In this document: positions 44,895 through 58,272 of the stretch, in pieces | Layout: each line of letters starts with the position of its first letter | Position numbering within the stretch: position 1 is the first letter of the stretch | Source: Cryptomeria japonica | Lineage: Eukaryota; Streptophyta; Pinopsida; Cupressales; Cupressaceae | Length of the DNA stretch: 64,000 nt | Direction: 5' to 3' | Assembly (NCBI RefSeq): GCF_030272615.1 | Contig: NC_081414.1 | Coordinates: forward strand, 768,190,153 to 768,254,152 | The notes under the pieces: generated by a model | What the model was told of the DNA's origin: nothing | Databases searched by the model: none | Seen by the model: the letters and a program-made list of their open reading frames with translations, nothing else | Position numbers and translations under genes: made by a program

Positions 44895-46490
44895 AATACC
44901 CAGAATCAAGAACACCTGAGAGGAGAGGAAACACATGAACAAGAAAACATATGCAACCGAGATCATACCCATGAACAAGATAACACTCACAAATAAAACA
45001 ATACCCACAATCGAGACAATCTTAATGAACGAGGAGAAGCTCCCCATCGAAGGACCAATGCACCCCTAGCTATTCTTACTCAACAACTCCAAACACTTCA
45101 AAGACAAATGTAGGACATGGAACAAGGAACCACGATAAGATACTCATTAGAAGAGATTTATCCTTATCCTTTTGATAGGAGATTAAACATGGTACCTTTT
45201 CCCCCAAATTCAAATACACCATAGTATGACAAATATGATGGTAAGAGTGATCCCCGTGATCACGTTTGGGAATTTTGTACTATGAGGTTGGAGTTCACTT
45301 ACAATGACACGTACTTAATGAGACTATTCCCAATAAGTTTGGAAGGACAAAAAATGGAGTGGTTGTCAAAACTCACACCTCCCATCAGATCATTTGATGA
45401 GTTGGTGAATAAATTCATAACACAATACTCCTATAATATCCAACATGTGATCACCATGCTTGATGCATGCAATATGAAACAAAATAACAATGAAACATTC
45501 ATGGTGTTTCTACAACAATGGAGGCACATGTTTGCAAGCTGAAAAGGAAAATATGGAAATCTTCATAGATAATTTGAATAGTGAAATGAGTTATCATCTC
45601 AAAATACAATGTAGCATCTTTTGCAAAATTAATAGAGAATGGTATCCAAGTAGAAAAAGCTTCCATCAAGAAAGGAACCTTGAAGTTCTTTAAAGGAAGG
45701 TGTTAGTTCGTCAAACAATAACAACTCATACAAGTCTAGATTTTGGACAAGAAATAAAAACATTGTTAATGATGGGATAGTCGATGCCAACAATTTAAAG
45801 TTTAAACAACCAATGTTTACTTTATCAGGCAACCCACCATCCAATAATTATCAAAGAACTGTCAATAAAGGCACTAACACTTATCAATGAAATACCAACC
45901 AAGGAGCTTCAATGTCAAACAACAACAACAACAATCACCAAGGCAACAACAACAACAACCTAGGGAACAACACAAATCAAAGAGGCAACACTGACACTTC
46001 CCTGTATCGACGAATATACACACCATTAGGACAAACCTTGGAATCAACATTTCGAGAGCTATTGGCAAATAAGATCATCACATTGCCATCCACAAGCAAC
46101 TTTGAACCCCAAGTCAAACCACCATGGTGGAACAACTCGCATTATTGTGATTATCATCGAAACAAGGGGAATAGAACAAATGATTGAATGAGGTTGAAGA
46201 GCCTAGTTCAAGATATGATAGACAAGGGAGACTTAATGGTCAATGGTCATAAAACCAATGGTGACCATGAAGATTTAAAAAATCCTCTTTCTAATTATGA
46301 CAAGGGAGGAGCATCAATGTCAAACAACACCAAAGGAGCTCATATCAATCACATATACAAAAACACCATCAATCACATATCGACATATGACAATCAAGTG
46401 AATGTCATAAAAATCAAAGACAAACAAGAACATGCATTGATAAATGTGACAACAAGAGCTTAGAAATATGTCTTGAAGGGGAACACATCA
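44895..46490 (+). pseudogene. gag of element A
   Basis: After the B insertion the frame reads QEHLRGEETHEQEN with several Thr-His-Glu/Asn repeats, TQQLQTLQRQM, PYPFDRRLNMVPFPPNS, then the retrotransposon-gag domain (DPRDHVWEFCTMRLEFTYND, EWLSKLTPPIRSFDELVNKF, about 45240-45540). A frameshift near 45540 and stops follow. A poly-Asn run from an AAC microsatellite lies at 45917-45975. No zinc knuckle is seen, as in many TAT gags. The N-terminus lies to the left of insertion B. Confidence 0.75.
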
Positions 46491-47070
46491 AAAACAAATC
46501 TCCCCAAGGCTCAATATAACTTGGTTGACCAACTATGAAGAACACCCACTCATATATCTATACTTGAGTTTCTCAAACTTTCACCAAAACACAAGGATAT
46601 CTTGGAGAAATCTCTTGTTGAAACAACCATTCTAAATGCTCTAGATATTGATGGATTCCAAGGCATGGTGGCCCATATGATGGTGCCACTTAACATATCT
46701 TTTTCTGAACACAAAGATGTCTCCTTGAGTCATCCGCATAACACCCCACTACATATCGAGGTCTTAGTCTATAAAGATCGGGTAAAAAGAGTATTAATAT
46801 ATGGAGGAGTTGGTATCAATATATGTACTCTAAATATTATTCATGCATTGGGATTCTCTGAGCAAGCTATTGATTCTAAAAAGAAAATCACTATCAAATC
46901 CTATGATGAAGAAGAAATATCATCCAAAGGAACTGCAATACTACCCATTCAGGTAGGTCCTGTATAAAGAGACACAATGTGTCAAGTCTTGGAAACAAAC
47001 TTGACATACAATATATGATTGGGTCATCCATGGATCCATGAAATGCAAGTGGTACCTTCCACATACCTTC
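46491..47070 (+). pseudogene. Protease of element A
   Basis: The region holds VLIYGGVGINICTLNIIHAL, which corresponds to the aspartic-protease block V-L-I-D-G-G in TAT elements; the catalytic Asp is Tyr here. LGHPWIHEMQVVPSTY further on (about 47020) is the second conserved block. One stop at 46965 separates them. Confidence 0.75.
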
Positions 47071-48835
47071 AATGTCTCAAGTTTCCCTACAACAGACAAG
47101 GAATTTCAATATCAGCAAATACTAACCCTTTTCAGTACTGCAATGCTATGGGGTAGCTCAAAATGTCCTGGTTCCACACAACAGGGAGGCCCAAGTTTCC
47201 TCATCATCCAACCATCAAGAAGAACTCAAGTCTCTATCCATGAACTTCAAGCAAAAGATGAAAATAAAGGACCAAGGCATGGGGGGATACACTTTTGAAC
47301 CCTTGTGTCTATCTAAGTTGCCAACTTCACCAAGGTCTCATGGACAACCTTTCACATCAAGACATCAGGAAATACAACCTATCACAAAGTTTGATGGTAA
47401 ATTTATCCAAATGGTTACACTGGATGAAGAATCAAAAGATAAAGACATCCTTAGCTGGCTATACAAGGATGAGGAAGAAATCAAAGTTGTTGCCCTAGAA
47501 GTAGCCATACCAACATAACATTATGGAAATGGGTTCCAAATCATGCAACGAATGGGATACAAATAAAAAGGATCTATTGGCCAACATCAAGAAGGTATCA
47601 TAGAACCCATACAATCCCATTCCCAATTAGCAAGAGATAAAACAAGACTTGGGTATGGCCAATATATTCCCCCTGTACAAAAGAGAGCTCATTATCAAAA
47701 ACCTCAATGGAAAGAAAAGAAAAAATACAATGAAGACTCATGGAAAGAAGCACTACACCAAGCAGCATAAAAGACAACGAAGGAACAAAAACATGAAAAA
47801 AATGAGAGGCCACAAGAAGAACTCGCTATCCAAAGGGAGGAAGCTTCTTATAAGCAAGTACATCATGTACAAGAACCTGATCAAACCAAATCCAAGTCAC
47901 ACATGGAGGAGATTCCTACTCAAATAAGGGAAACTGTATATGAACAAATTCAAAGAATAAAAACAAGTACATATCTGAATCAAGACAAGCTAACCAGCTA
48001 GTATCAATTATCAGTGATCTTTTCTCACCATACAACATCCCTATTAAATTCAGTGAGGTAACCTGGGACAGTGCTTCTGAAACCGATTCCAATTAGTATG
48101 AGTGGGATTCTTATTCTAATGTTATAGAGGATATTGGAGTGGATACAATCCATGCATACACACCCATTTCTCATGAGGGACAAGACTCAAGATCTTGATC
48201 ATTTGAATTTGTACCACAACATATCTATGAGGCTAGTGAGAACGAGAAACAATAATATGAACAAGGCAATATCAAGGAGAGTACCATCAAAGACCTCGAG
48301 AATATCATAGACCTCACTGATATCCCAAAAAACTATGATGATGTCTGCATCATGACACTTACAATAGCTGATCCTAACCTGCCAAATGACTCCTTACAGC
48401 TCATATATCTTGACCTCATAGACTAGGAAGAACTCGAACATCATGATATACCAATATTCCCAAATGATGAGTCAATTATCCAATACCTGTGCTTAGTCAA
48501 CTCGAAAACATGATCCACCAGTGAACCACATAACGATATCTACAATCAAGGGAGTGTCAAGTTCTCAGTCACAAAAATAAAATAAAAAATGGATCTAATG
48601 GTGAAAACCATTTAATGGCAGTGTTAGATCGCAAAAGCAAAAAATAAATTAAAAAAATGACGTATCTGAAGGTGAAAACCTTTTTGAGGTACCTGAAGAT
48701 GGGAGACTTGACACTCTTCTTGAACATTACTAGGAGAGATCACCAATCTTGATTGAGCCAACTCAATCAATAAATATTGACACTGAAGTGACAACCAAAA
48801 CCATACATCTGGCAGAATCACTCATAGAAAAATAA
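47071..48835 (+). pseudogene. Decayed linker between protease and RT of A
   Basis: Short plus-strand frames (for example 47240-47518, ending DILSWLYKDEEEIKVVALE) look like degraded coding sequence of the polyprotein but match no domain. Acidic segments near 48240-48480 follow. No other gene is seen. Confidence 0.45.
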
Positions 48836-49480
48836 AAACTAGATTTTGTTAAATTCTTCACGGAGAAGCAAATCAATTTTGCTTGGTCTTATGTTGAAAT
48901 GCTAGGGGTAGATCCAAATCTAATCATTCATCACTTGTCCATCGCCCCTGGAGCTAAACCTCTAAAATAGAAATTAAGGAAGATGAATCCACATGTGGTA
49001 TTATTACTCAAAGTAGAACTGAAGAAGTTGTTAGATGTTGGATTCATCTGACCTATAGACTATGCTAAATGGATCTCAAACATTGTATCAGTTTCTAAAC
49101 TAGATAAAATCATAAGGATTTGTACATACTTTAGAGACCTCAACAAGGCATGTCCAAAAGATGACTTTCCTTTGCTAAGCATCGACACCATTGTTGATCT
49201 AATAACATGGCACACAATGTTATCACTCATGGACAATTTTTTGGGCTACAACCAAATTAAGATAGCTCCAAAGGATCAAGATAAATTTGCATTCACATGT
49301 CCATGGGGAACATATTGCTGGAACGTCATGCCTTTTGACTTGAAAAATGTTGGTGCAACTTATTAGAGAGCCATGACAATAATCTTCCATGAAATGATGC
49401 ATACTTTCATGGAGGATTATGTAGATGATTTTCTAGCTAAATCATTCATAAGAGCTGAACACCTAGACATCCTAGATAAA
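48836..49480 (+). pseudogene. RT of element A
   Basis: The frame contains VKFFTEKQINFAWSYVEMLG, the entry to TAT RT, then VSVSKLDKIIRICTYFRDLN, LSLMDNFLGYNQIKI and the catalytic EDYVDDFLAKS at about 49413. RAEHLDILDKIF follows and matches the first residues preserved in B (29047). Several TAG/TGA stops interrupt it. Confidence 0.85.
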
Positions 49481-50235
49481 ATCTTTCAATGATTGGAGCA
49501 ATTCAATGAGATTAAACCCTAAGAAGTGTGTCTTTGGGGTCACATCCGACAAACTTTTGGGCTACATTTCATACAAAAAAAGGCATCAAAATGGATCCAG
49601 CAAAGGTTTAGGCTATCATGGAGATGCCACCTCCTAAAAACATTAGCTAGCTACGATCTGTACAGGGTAGGCTACAATCCATTAGATGATTTATTGCTCA
49701 GTTAGTAGATAAATATCTTCCATTCAATCATATGCTTCATAAGCATATACCTTTCAAATGGGAAGACATATATGTAGACTTGTTCAACCAGCTCAACAAT
49801 ATCTGATGAATCCACCATTTTTGGTACCGTCAATAGTAGGCAAGCTACTCATCCTCTATCTATCAACAACAAAAGTATCATTAGGGGCACTGCTAGCACA
49901 AGAAGGTCTAGCAAGCAAAGAAAGGGCTATTTATTACATCAACATGACTTTCAGCGGATATGAACTCAATTATACATTCATAAAAAAGGCTAGCGGTGGT
50001 GTTTTCTTCTCAAAAGTTCCGCCACTATATGTTAGCCCACACAATCAAGCTGTTAGCAAAGATCAATCCTCTCAAGTATCTACTTAGCAAGGCCACTCTC
50101 ATAGGAAGATTAGCTAAAGGGGTCATTATCCTAAGTGAGTTTGACATTTAGTACACATAATGATGAGCTATCAAAAGACAAGCAATTGCAGATCAATTGG
50201 AAAAAGCACCACTACTAGACCAACACCCACTATAG
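49481..50235 (+). pseudogene. RT connection and first RNase H of A
   Basis: The sequence keeps KERAIYYINMTFSGYELNYTF and LLILYLSTTKVSLGALLAQE of the RNase H. Frames change at least three times between 49500 and 50100. It corresponds to 29100-29870 in B. Confidence 0.75.
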
Positions 50236-51215
50236 GTGGAATTTCCAAATATGGATATACTCACTATCACACCCAATAAATGGACCCTATACTTTGATGA
50301 ATCCTATACACAATATGGATCGGGTGTCAACATCCTATTCATCACTCCAGAGGGGCACACAATTCTGAGATCTTACAAATTAATGTTTCCATGCACCAAC
50401 AACATTGCTGAATACGAAGCGCTGGTAACAAGAATCAAAGTAGTTGTATAATGGAGAATCACAAAATTAAGAGTCTATGGGGATTCTGAATTAGTTATCA
50501 ATTAGATCAATGATGACTATCAAATGAAAGATGACAAGTTAATGCCTTACAAGAGAATGGTGGATAACTTCAAAAAGGACTTTGTGCACATCACCTTTGA
50601 GCAGATTCCAAGATTGGAAAATAGAGTTACCGATGCAATGGCCACTATTGTTGTGCTTCTACAAATTCCAGATAAATAGAATCATTATGAATTCTTGGTG
50701 GAGCAATTGTTTTCCCCAGCCTATGATAATTACGCATCCCAAGTCATATCTGCCCTGACCGGTTATGATTCCCCTCTATACGAGAAGATCTATGACTATC
50801 TCAAAAACAATACCCTCTCACTCAACCTATCTTGCAACAAAAAACAAAGCTTCATCTGACAAGCTGCACACTATACCTTAACTGCTGAGGCCTAGATGAT
50901 ACTCTTCTTTGATGCCTCGATCATAACAAATTTGACTCCGCCTTACATGAGCTTCACGAAGGTATTTGTGGTACACATTCAAGTGGTCCTACTCTCACCA
51001 AGAAAATTCTAAGAATGGGATATTACTGACCGGCAATGGAAAGAGAGTCCTATCAATTTGCTAGGAAATATCCTAAATTCAAAATTCATGGTAACCTCTT
51101 ACATGCACTAGCACAAGAGCTACAACCATTTACCACATCTTGGCCTTTCTGTCAATGGGGACTTGATCTAGTGGGAAATATTCATCCTTCCTCTTAAAAT
51201 GGACATACTAAGGAA
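50236..51215 (+). pseudogene. Archaeal-type RNase H and start of integrase of A
   Basis: RNase H: WTLYFDESYTQYGSG, FPCTNNIAEYEALVTRIKV and LRVYGDSELVIN with the expected acidic residues. Integrase: the HHCC segment (ELHEGICGTHSSGPTLTKK, with frame changes) and WPFCQWGLDLVGNIHPSS, then homology ends near 51205. The rest of the integrase core and C-terminus, including the second Asp and the Glu, is deleted. Confidence 0.8.
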
Positions 51216-51715
51216 ACCAATGTCAAAACTACTCATCAGACTAGAAAACATGATGATTGTCCAGCTACAAATGCAACACACATGATGGATGATATATTCT
51301 GAATTATTATTATTTTTCGTTTGGCATAAAGTTTTGACTATTTGTATCTTGATTTTGGAATCATTAGATCTCCTGAGCTACTCAAGGATGAATTGAGCTA
51401 GAGAAGCAACAAAGGAATTTGATATTTTCTTTGGTTTTCTGTCGATGAGGTGATCATTCATATGGTGCAAATTTGTCTCAAGACATGATTGGAAACATAT
51501 CATTGAAGATATTTTTCATTTTGCACATAAACATGGTTAACTGTTGTCTATTTTATGCAAGAAACACTTGGGTCGTCTTGGTTCAAATTATACCTCGATG
51601 CTTGTGTCATCTTGCAATATAAAAAATCATGTAAGTTATACTCACGTAATCATGGTTTAATTATACCATGATACTTGTATTAAATTTCAACATATCAAAA
51701 GCTCAATGATGACAA
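51216..51715 (+). other. Conserved 3' block of A with twin hairpins
   Basis: From about 51340 the sequence aligns with the 3' region of B near 33000. The hairpin units begin AAGAAACACTTGGG (51559) and GTAAGTTATACTCACG (51631). Unit 2 pairs ATCATGGT (51649-51656) with ACCATGAT (51665-51672), extended by GT/AC around one bulge. Unit 1 pairs with two mismatches. The block ends CAAAAGCTCAATGATGA as in B and D. Confidence 0.7.
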
Positions 51716-52276
51716 AAAGAGCACAAACAAAGTGACTAACATGAATGACAACAACAAGATTACAATGATCATCTAGTGGAATTTCATACTCAATTGCATT
51801 CATTTAGCTGCATTTATACATCTCATATCATTATCATCATCATTTACATCTCAATTTCAAGATACATCTCACATCATACATCTCATTTTCTAGATACATC
51901 TCGTCATCATCATCTAGTCACATTCATCATTGCATCCCTCGCATGCATATATATTGCATCATCATAGAATATTTCTTCAATTTCATATCTTCATCATTCA
52001 TCCAACTCTCATCTATCATGTCTTATACAAGATGTTTTGATCATGTCTTATATAAGACATATTGTTCCTAAAACCAAATGTTTTGATCATCTTTGTCTTA
52101 TATAGGAGGTGCTATTCTTTAAACTAGACTTAATCTCAATCTAATCAATCTTATCAAAACCCATGCGGGTCATCAACTATCCACTCTTCTATCTTTCAAA
52201 TAGCTTTCTTCTTTTTTCAAGAGATCATTCATGCTTTTAGTGCACGAATGATCTCCTGAGGAGGCATTATCATACC
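51716..52276. other. 3' region of A, no gene seen
   Basis: CATCT/ATCAT-rich. GTCTTATATAAGAC near 52045 is a perfect palindrome, and TTTTGATCATGTCTTATA-like segments are repeated around it. Confidence 0.45.
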
Positions 52277-52680
52277 AAATCTCCATATCAATTTCATATC
52301 GATCTCATATCGACACCAACTTCATGTTGACTTTTTATATCAAATCAATTCTTCACATCTAGGGCATCATATTGAATCTTGACATCAATTTCATATCAAT
52401 CTCATATCGACTTTTCATATCAAATCAATTCTTTGTATCTGGGGCATCACATCGAATCTCAACATCAATTTCATATCAGTCTCATATAGACATCAGTCTC
52501 ATATCAACTCCATATCGACCAATCAATTCCATATTAGTGTATCATATTGAAATGCTATCAGTCTCATATTAGCTTTGTATCGTCAGGATCATATCAACAT
52601 ATCATATCAAAATCAAATTTTCATATCGAGGAAATCATATCAAACATTTTGATACACATCATCATATCGATAAAATTTTG
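52277..52680 (+). repeat. CATATCGA/CATATCAA repeats before the 3' LTR of A
   Basis: Longer units of about 80-95 bases (AATCTNNACATCAATTTCATATC, a spacer, then ATCTNGGGCATCANAT) are repeated about three times, then decay into shorter CTCATATCGAC-like words. Confidence 0.6.
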
Positions 52681-52732
52681 GCAACATATCAAGTGATTTT
52701 CTTTGAATCAACATGTGCACACACGTCACTTC

Positions 52733-52746
52733 AAGGAGGGGCAAAA
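52733..52746 (+). promoter_or_regulatory. Polypurine tract of A
   Basis: AAGGAGGGGCAAAA directly before TGTAGACGTATAAATC, the start of the 3' LTR. Confidence 0.8.
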
Positions 52747-54226
52747 TGTAGACGTATAAATCTAACCACCTTAGATAAATATTTAAGATTTATTTTAACC
52801 CCATCCCTCCTATTAATTAAATTTTATTTAATTAATTTCTTCATTTTCATCTATTTGATTAAATAAATTATTCAATTTATTTAATTAAATTCACTTAAAC
52901 CTTTTCTAGCCTTTAATTAAATAAATCACTTTATTTAATTAATTCCCCTTTCTTCCTTTTAATTAAATTTACATTTAATTAAATTAACTCTTGCATATAA
53001 ATAAATATAATTTATTTATAAAAATCCCCTCACTTGTATTTATGCAAGTTGCATCTATTTTGGTTGAAATAAAGCAATTTTATTTGAATTAAAATCCTAA
53101 ATCCCCCCACTTTCATTTTTCTACATCTCCCACTTGCCTCCTAAACCTCTTCTAGAGCCTTCTAGATTCTTCTAAACTATTTTAATTAGCTTTAATCCCT
53201 CTAAAAATGTCCTTTCCCTAAGTTTGAGGAGGTCACTTCTCAAATTTGGAGGAAAGTCTTCTGAATGCATTTAAGGCTATATTTCTTCAACAAGCTAACT
53301 TGTTGAGTTCTCCCAAATTTGGAAGGACTCTTATAAATTTGTCCACAAAGTCTTCTAAAGCATTAATGGTTAACTCAACCTCCCTTCATGGTTACAGACT
53401 TTCTCTCTAACTTAACCCTCATCTAACCCAAGGGTCTTATCAAGCACCCATGGCTTTAACCTTGGTTATCATATTAACCCTTGCACAAGAGTTTACCCCT
53501 TGGGTAAAAGATTTATCCAATGGATAACTCTAACCTAACCTTAACCTTACCTCCTAAGGTAACCTTCATGTCTCCTTAGGCATTTAATGCCTCTTTCATC
53601 TCCTCTCAAGCCACCTCTTGTTGACAATTGTCACCATTTCACTGGTGAAAATTGTAAACATGGATTTAGTAACTTTCAATCCTATCCAATGTTAAGATTA
53701 TTCAATCTTAACCCTCCATTGCCCTACTTTTCCTATAAATAGAGCTCTCATTCCTCATTATCCATGATCCAAGTTTCATGAATCTACATTATAGTCTAAT
53801 TTACTAAGCATTTTAGCCTCTCTTTGTTAAAATATCATCATAAACATTTATAAGCATTTCATTTCATATCATAAAATATTCATGCTAGTATATCATGCTA
53901 GGATAATTTGTTAATCTCTTTATCATATCACTATCTTCATCTTAACTTAATCATTATAATTTTTAACATATCATATAGATCTTAGAATGCATTCATGCAT
54001 ATAGATCACAATATCACTCATTCTTGGAGTTGTCATTCCTAAGTCATTTTCTCAATGATCTGAGAGAAAAACATTGACTTTAGGGATCTTGTGAGATAGA
54101 GAACAATGGGACACCCCTTGGGAAGTTAAACTAGTTTAAATTAGTTTATACTTGCATTAAGAGTCTCATTGGTATGTAGGTCATTTGATCTCGATTTATT
54201 TGTTTTGATCAACCATATTTTCCTTC
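52747..54226 (+). repeat. 3' LTR of A
   Basis: Uninterrupted copy matching 9349-11936. It starts TGTAGACGTATAAATC and the similarity ends at TATTTTCCT (54224). The exact right end is uncertain because no terminal CA is obvious. D has a related LTR in reverse orientation at 58838-60272. Confidence 0.85.
53734..53741 (+). promoter_or_regulatory. TATA box in the 3' LTR of A
   Basis: TATAAATA in CCTATAAATAGAGCTC. D keeps the same core (minus strand, 59297-59290). The 5' LTR of A has TACAAATA. Confidence 0.6.
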
Positions 54227-54499
54227 GTACGATATGTTTTAAACTTTCACTTTGATGACAAAAAGGGAAATTATTAGGTTGGATCTTCATATATCTCAAT
54301 TTTTCACCAACAGGGAGCTTGGAATTTAGAATTTTCCAGTTTAGAATTTGAGCATTAGCTTCAGCTCTAGATTGATAAATTTGAGCGCTTAATTTTCTCC
54401 AAGTTCTCTCCTAAAATTTACATTTCCATTTTTTATTCAATTTGAGATTTAAAGGAAGGATAGGTAAGAGATTTAGATATTATTATTTTTTAGTGAAAA

Positions 54500-57400
54500 A
54501 AAACCAAACTGATGCTTTGACAACCACCACCAATCCTTGGAAAAATTACATTTCAAAGGTGTGTAAATCTTCATAGCCAAATCAATGGAGACCAAGGATT
54601 TCACAAAGATGATAAACCCTTCGAACCTATTGTTAAACTAAACCAACTCTTAATATTTAACTAATTATCCCACTCCATAGAAGAAAAATGCCACAAGTCC
54701 CTGAACTGTTGAACTCCTTTCTTGAATAAGAAAGAGGCTTGTCTTGGAAAGGAAACATCAAGAGGCTGGTCATGATATTGGATCAACCTATTCCACCAAA
54801 TAGAGTTTGAGTCAAAACTAAAAAAATGTTGTAGTGAGTAGTTTTTCCAATTCAAATATTTACATACTCCTTATCATGCCTTCCAAATAGATTGTAAGGA
54901 AAATGAGGCCTTGATATTAAAGAAATGAGCCATTAGAGGTTTTTCTTCCTACTCATAGTTTGTGGTTTTCTCTTAACCAAGGCTTGACTAATACAAAAAT
55001 GAACCAATATTTTTCATGGTTCATCTCTATTAATTACTCAAGTTATCCATTTTACTACTAAATAGACAACTTGGGTTTTGGGATCCAATATGCACAACCC
55101 ACCTTTAGCCTTGGGCTAAATGTAGGGTAACAAAGAAGTGCATTTGAAACTAGAATTACCACTCTAATTAGACCATAGAAAGTGACAAACAAGTTTGATA
55201 AGGTCATCATAGGCTTTTTTAGAAGGCACCCCACATGATGAATATTAAACATGTGAGGTTAAGATACGAGTCACAACTTGAATGCCTAAAATTCTATGGG
55301 TACCCTACAATTATATGGATTGGGGTGGGTGGGAGGCTATAGTTGGGTGGGTTGGAGGAGGAGGTTATTCTAGCAAGTTAATTAATTGACTGGGGTAGAT
55401 TAATGTTCTTGCTAGAATAATCAATCAAGCCTTACAATTTTATGGTACCAACCAATTAGAGGATTCTAGATTAGCTCTCGACTGATAAGTCTTGATGCCT
55501 TCCATAGAAAGAAACTTGTTTTCCCAAGTAAGCAACATGTAACTCTCATTTTATTAAGGAACCACCCTCACATCTCAGAAAGGGACACACCTAACCCAAA
55601 GGGAATGCCTAGGTAATGTAAGATTTGACCATGCCTAATCTATTTCCATTCTAAAGGAATCCAAGGAGGAGTATTGTCTATTTGTATCATTGATTTTTTT
55701 TTTAATGATGGGATAACTTAGACCTAGAAAGAGGAGTAAAGATTAAGGACTTCCATCACATTCAAAATATCTTCTTCAAAATTTTGAAGAAAAATCATGC
55801 TATCATCAACAAAATGAGAGTCAATGACAACCATATTATTAGGAATAGAAATACCCTTTGATTAAATTAATTTGATTTTAATTTTCTAAAAAGTAGCCAA
55901 GAACATCAGTAGAAAGGACATAAATAAAAGGAGATGATGGACAACCTTATCTAATTAAGTATTGTAAAGGAAAGGGGTTAGACACGTCTCCTTATTTACT
56001 ATCAGCTATGCATTGACATCTTTGAACATCATTGTAAGATATTTACATAATTTGGAGTCGAACCCTAACCATTGCAACATTTTCATAAGGAAGCTCCAAC
56101 ACATTTTATCATAAGCTTTGTTGAAATCCAGCTTAATTAAGATACATTTAGGCTTGATTGTTGATTCCATTCAATAGTTTCCCATGCAAGGATAAGATTA
56201 TCAAAATCATATCTCCCTCCAACTTGTTTGTTCAGGTCTGACAATACTTTTAGTCATAGGTTTACTATTTATAGCAATCATTTTAGTAATGATTTTGTAA
56301 GAAGTATTAAGTAATGTAATTGGATGCCAATCTACAATTATATTTAGGAATTGGTTTTATAAGGCCCTTATAAATATTTGGACTCAAAGATCCTAACACC
56401 AAAGCCTCCAAATAAACCATATCAAAGTCATCTTTAATATGTTGCCACATAATTTGATAAATTTCTATTAAAAGCCCATACATACCAGGATTTTTTATAA
56501 CTCTAGAAAAACAACATACTCTTGCTCTTCAATGGAGAGAGTATGATAAAGAAACTAGCTATGATCACCATTTGATTTCTTTTAAATGCAATATTTAATT
56601 AGTCCCTCCAAAACAAGTTGGACATCTTGCAATGTGGATCTTCTTTGAAAGTCCCTCATAAAAATTCAGGATCAAGGTTGTTATATCTTTTGAATTCATA
56701 CAGAGGTTCCCTTTTTCATCTTTAATTGTCCCAATATACTATTTTTTATGTTTTTTATTAAGAAAATTGAAGAAATATTTGGAACCCTTGTTACTCTTCT
56801 TAGCCCAATGGAGTCTAACTCTAGCTTTAGCACCTCATCCCTTAATTATGTCTAGTTTTCAAACTTGGGCTTCTATAGAGGCTATAGAAGTTTGTAAATT
56901 GATGTCACTTGGCTTTGTTGTTTGTGGGCCAATGTCCCTCATGGGGTTTTGTGACATGGTTTAACAACTTCCTATGGATTTTATAAGTCTAGTGGTTGTA
57001 TTGGGCATTGACATGTTGATCTTTTGGTGCAACGGTGACCCTAGCTTGTAACAAGTGGTATTAGAGCTTGGTCACAGGTTCGAATCACGTAGGCCACGAT
57101 GAGTGACGTTGAGAGGGAGATTCTTGGTAGTGGGCCAATATCCCTCATGGGGATTCACAACATAATTTAATAGCCTTATGTGGATTGTATAAGTCTCATG
57201 GTTGTATTAGGCATTGGTAGGTTGATCTTTTGGTGCAACGACAACCCTAGCTTGTAACGGGCTTTGCATTGAATATTTTTTTGTTCTTTTCAAGTTTTCC
57301 TTTGAAATATTTTTCCTTATGTCTACATTGACTTACCATTCTTCTTTCAAAGGCACATAAGAATTCAACTCATTGTGAGATAGCATAGTGCCACCATTCC

Positions 57401-58272
57401 CTATAGGGGTCTCCCTCTTTTGGCTTGAGGATAGAGTTCCAAAGACCCACCAAGGTAGCTTCACAAGAAGTATTCTTTAAATGAGAAGAATTTAGTTTGA
57501 ATGGTAGACTTGAGTTATTGTTAGTCTTCAATTTTCCCAAAATAGTATAACTGATAGGGAACTGATCTAAGAGAGTGGATAACGAACTTCAACACAAAGA
57601 CCATGTGGATCTTGAATAATTTGAAAATTAGATGAAATGTAGAATCTATCTAATCTGCTCAATTTCATGTCTTCTCCAAATCTATAATTAGACCAATCGA
57701 ACCAATTATTGTCTTGGCTGAGACTTATGATGTGTATAGGGTCTATAGAACCAATGGTTTTAAGACAATAACCACTTATCAAATTATTTATTACTCAACT
57801 TGGTAGGGCTTTTCCAACTATGATTGTTTTGATGTTCAACCATATCAAAATCACCTCCAATAACCCAATCAACATTAGGAAGGTTATTGGCCATCCAATC
57901 CCATAAAGCTATTCTTTCTTTTGTATAATTAGGAGCATATACAAAGAATAACACAATGGATTGTCTTTTGATAAAGATGAGGGCCCACACATATTTGTGT
58001 TAAGGGTCTTCACCCTTGTTAATAAAAAACTTATTGACCCAAGGAGAAAATCCAATAATAGCTTCTCCCCTACCTTCTAAATGCAATGTATGAAGAAATG
58101 AGGCATCTCTCCATACACATAATGAAGAAGAGAAAAGACAAATACTATTAAGTTTAACTTCTTGGAGAAACACAAAATTTGGTTTCCAATCGAGAACTAT
58201 ATCTTTCACACCATATTTGCAATGAGGGAGAGATATTCCCCTAACATTCTAGGACACAATTTTGAAATTCAT
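54500..58272 (-). pseudogene. LINE-3 ORF2: endonuclease and RT remnants
   Basis: ORF2 begins MNFKIVS-stop-NVRG at 58272 and has FVFLQEVKLNSICLF, FVYAPNYTKERIALWDW and WVIGGDFDMVE (about 57860), the L1 endonuclease blocks. RT remnants are KLDFNKAYDKMCWSFL (about 56130) and SHFVDDSMIF (about 55820). IWWNRLIQYHDQPLDVSF (about 54800) lies in the C-terminal region. Stops and shifts are frequent. A SINE-like insertion sits at 56924-57258. Confidence 0.8.
56924..57258. repeat. SINE-like tandem pair with a tRNA-like B box
   Basis: Two copies of a 125-base segment (GTGGGCCAATGTCCCTCATG... to CTAGCTTGTAAC) start at 56924 and 57130. Between them lies TATTAGAGCTTGGTCACAGG followed by GGTTCGAATCACG (57077-57089), which fits the internal B box of a tRNA promoter. 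The flanks GGCTTTG (56911-56917 and 57260-57266) may be a short target duplication. This suggests a tRNA-derived SINE dimer or a rearranged SINE inside LINE-3. There is no tRNA fold. Confidence 0.45.

Larger units (their letters stand above)
9318..54230 (+). mobile_element. TAT-type Ty3/gypsy retrotransposon A, the outer host of the nest
   Basis: Two similar LTRs (about 9318-11936 including a solo-LTR insertion, and 52747 to about 54226) bracket a plus-strand internal region: leader, leader ORF, gag, protease, RT, RNase H, archaeal-type RNase H and a truncated integrase. The internal region is split by element B, so the leader lies at 11940-16289 and gag-pol at 44895-51210. A polypurine tract precedes the 3' LTR. 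The left edge of the 5' LTR is rearranged and I could not find a target duplication. Many stops and frameshifts show it is long dead and the oldest layer of the nest. Confidence 0.8.

Noticed and set aside
48590-48690. Two GGTGAAAACC segments in A resembling the post-pol hairpin loop
   Set aside because: They lie before RT and translate in frame into the polyprotein linker (the second gives EVPEDGRLDTLLEHY), so the similarity may be chance.
54226-54240. Target duplication for element A
   Set aside because: I compared the outer flanks but the left LTR edge is rearranged and no 5-bp match could be fixed.
57040-57110. Possible tRNA gene
   Set aside because: A B-box-like GGTTCGAATC exists, but no cloverleaf or acceptor stem can be drawn; it fits a SINE remnant better.
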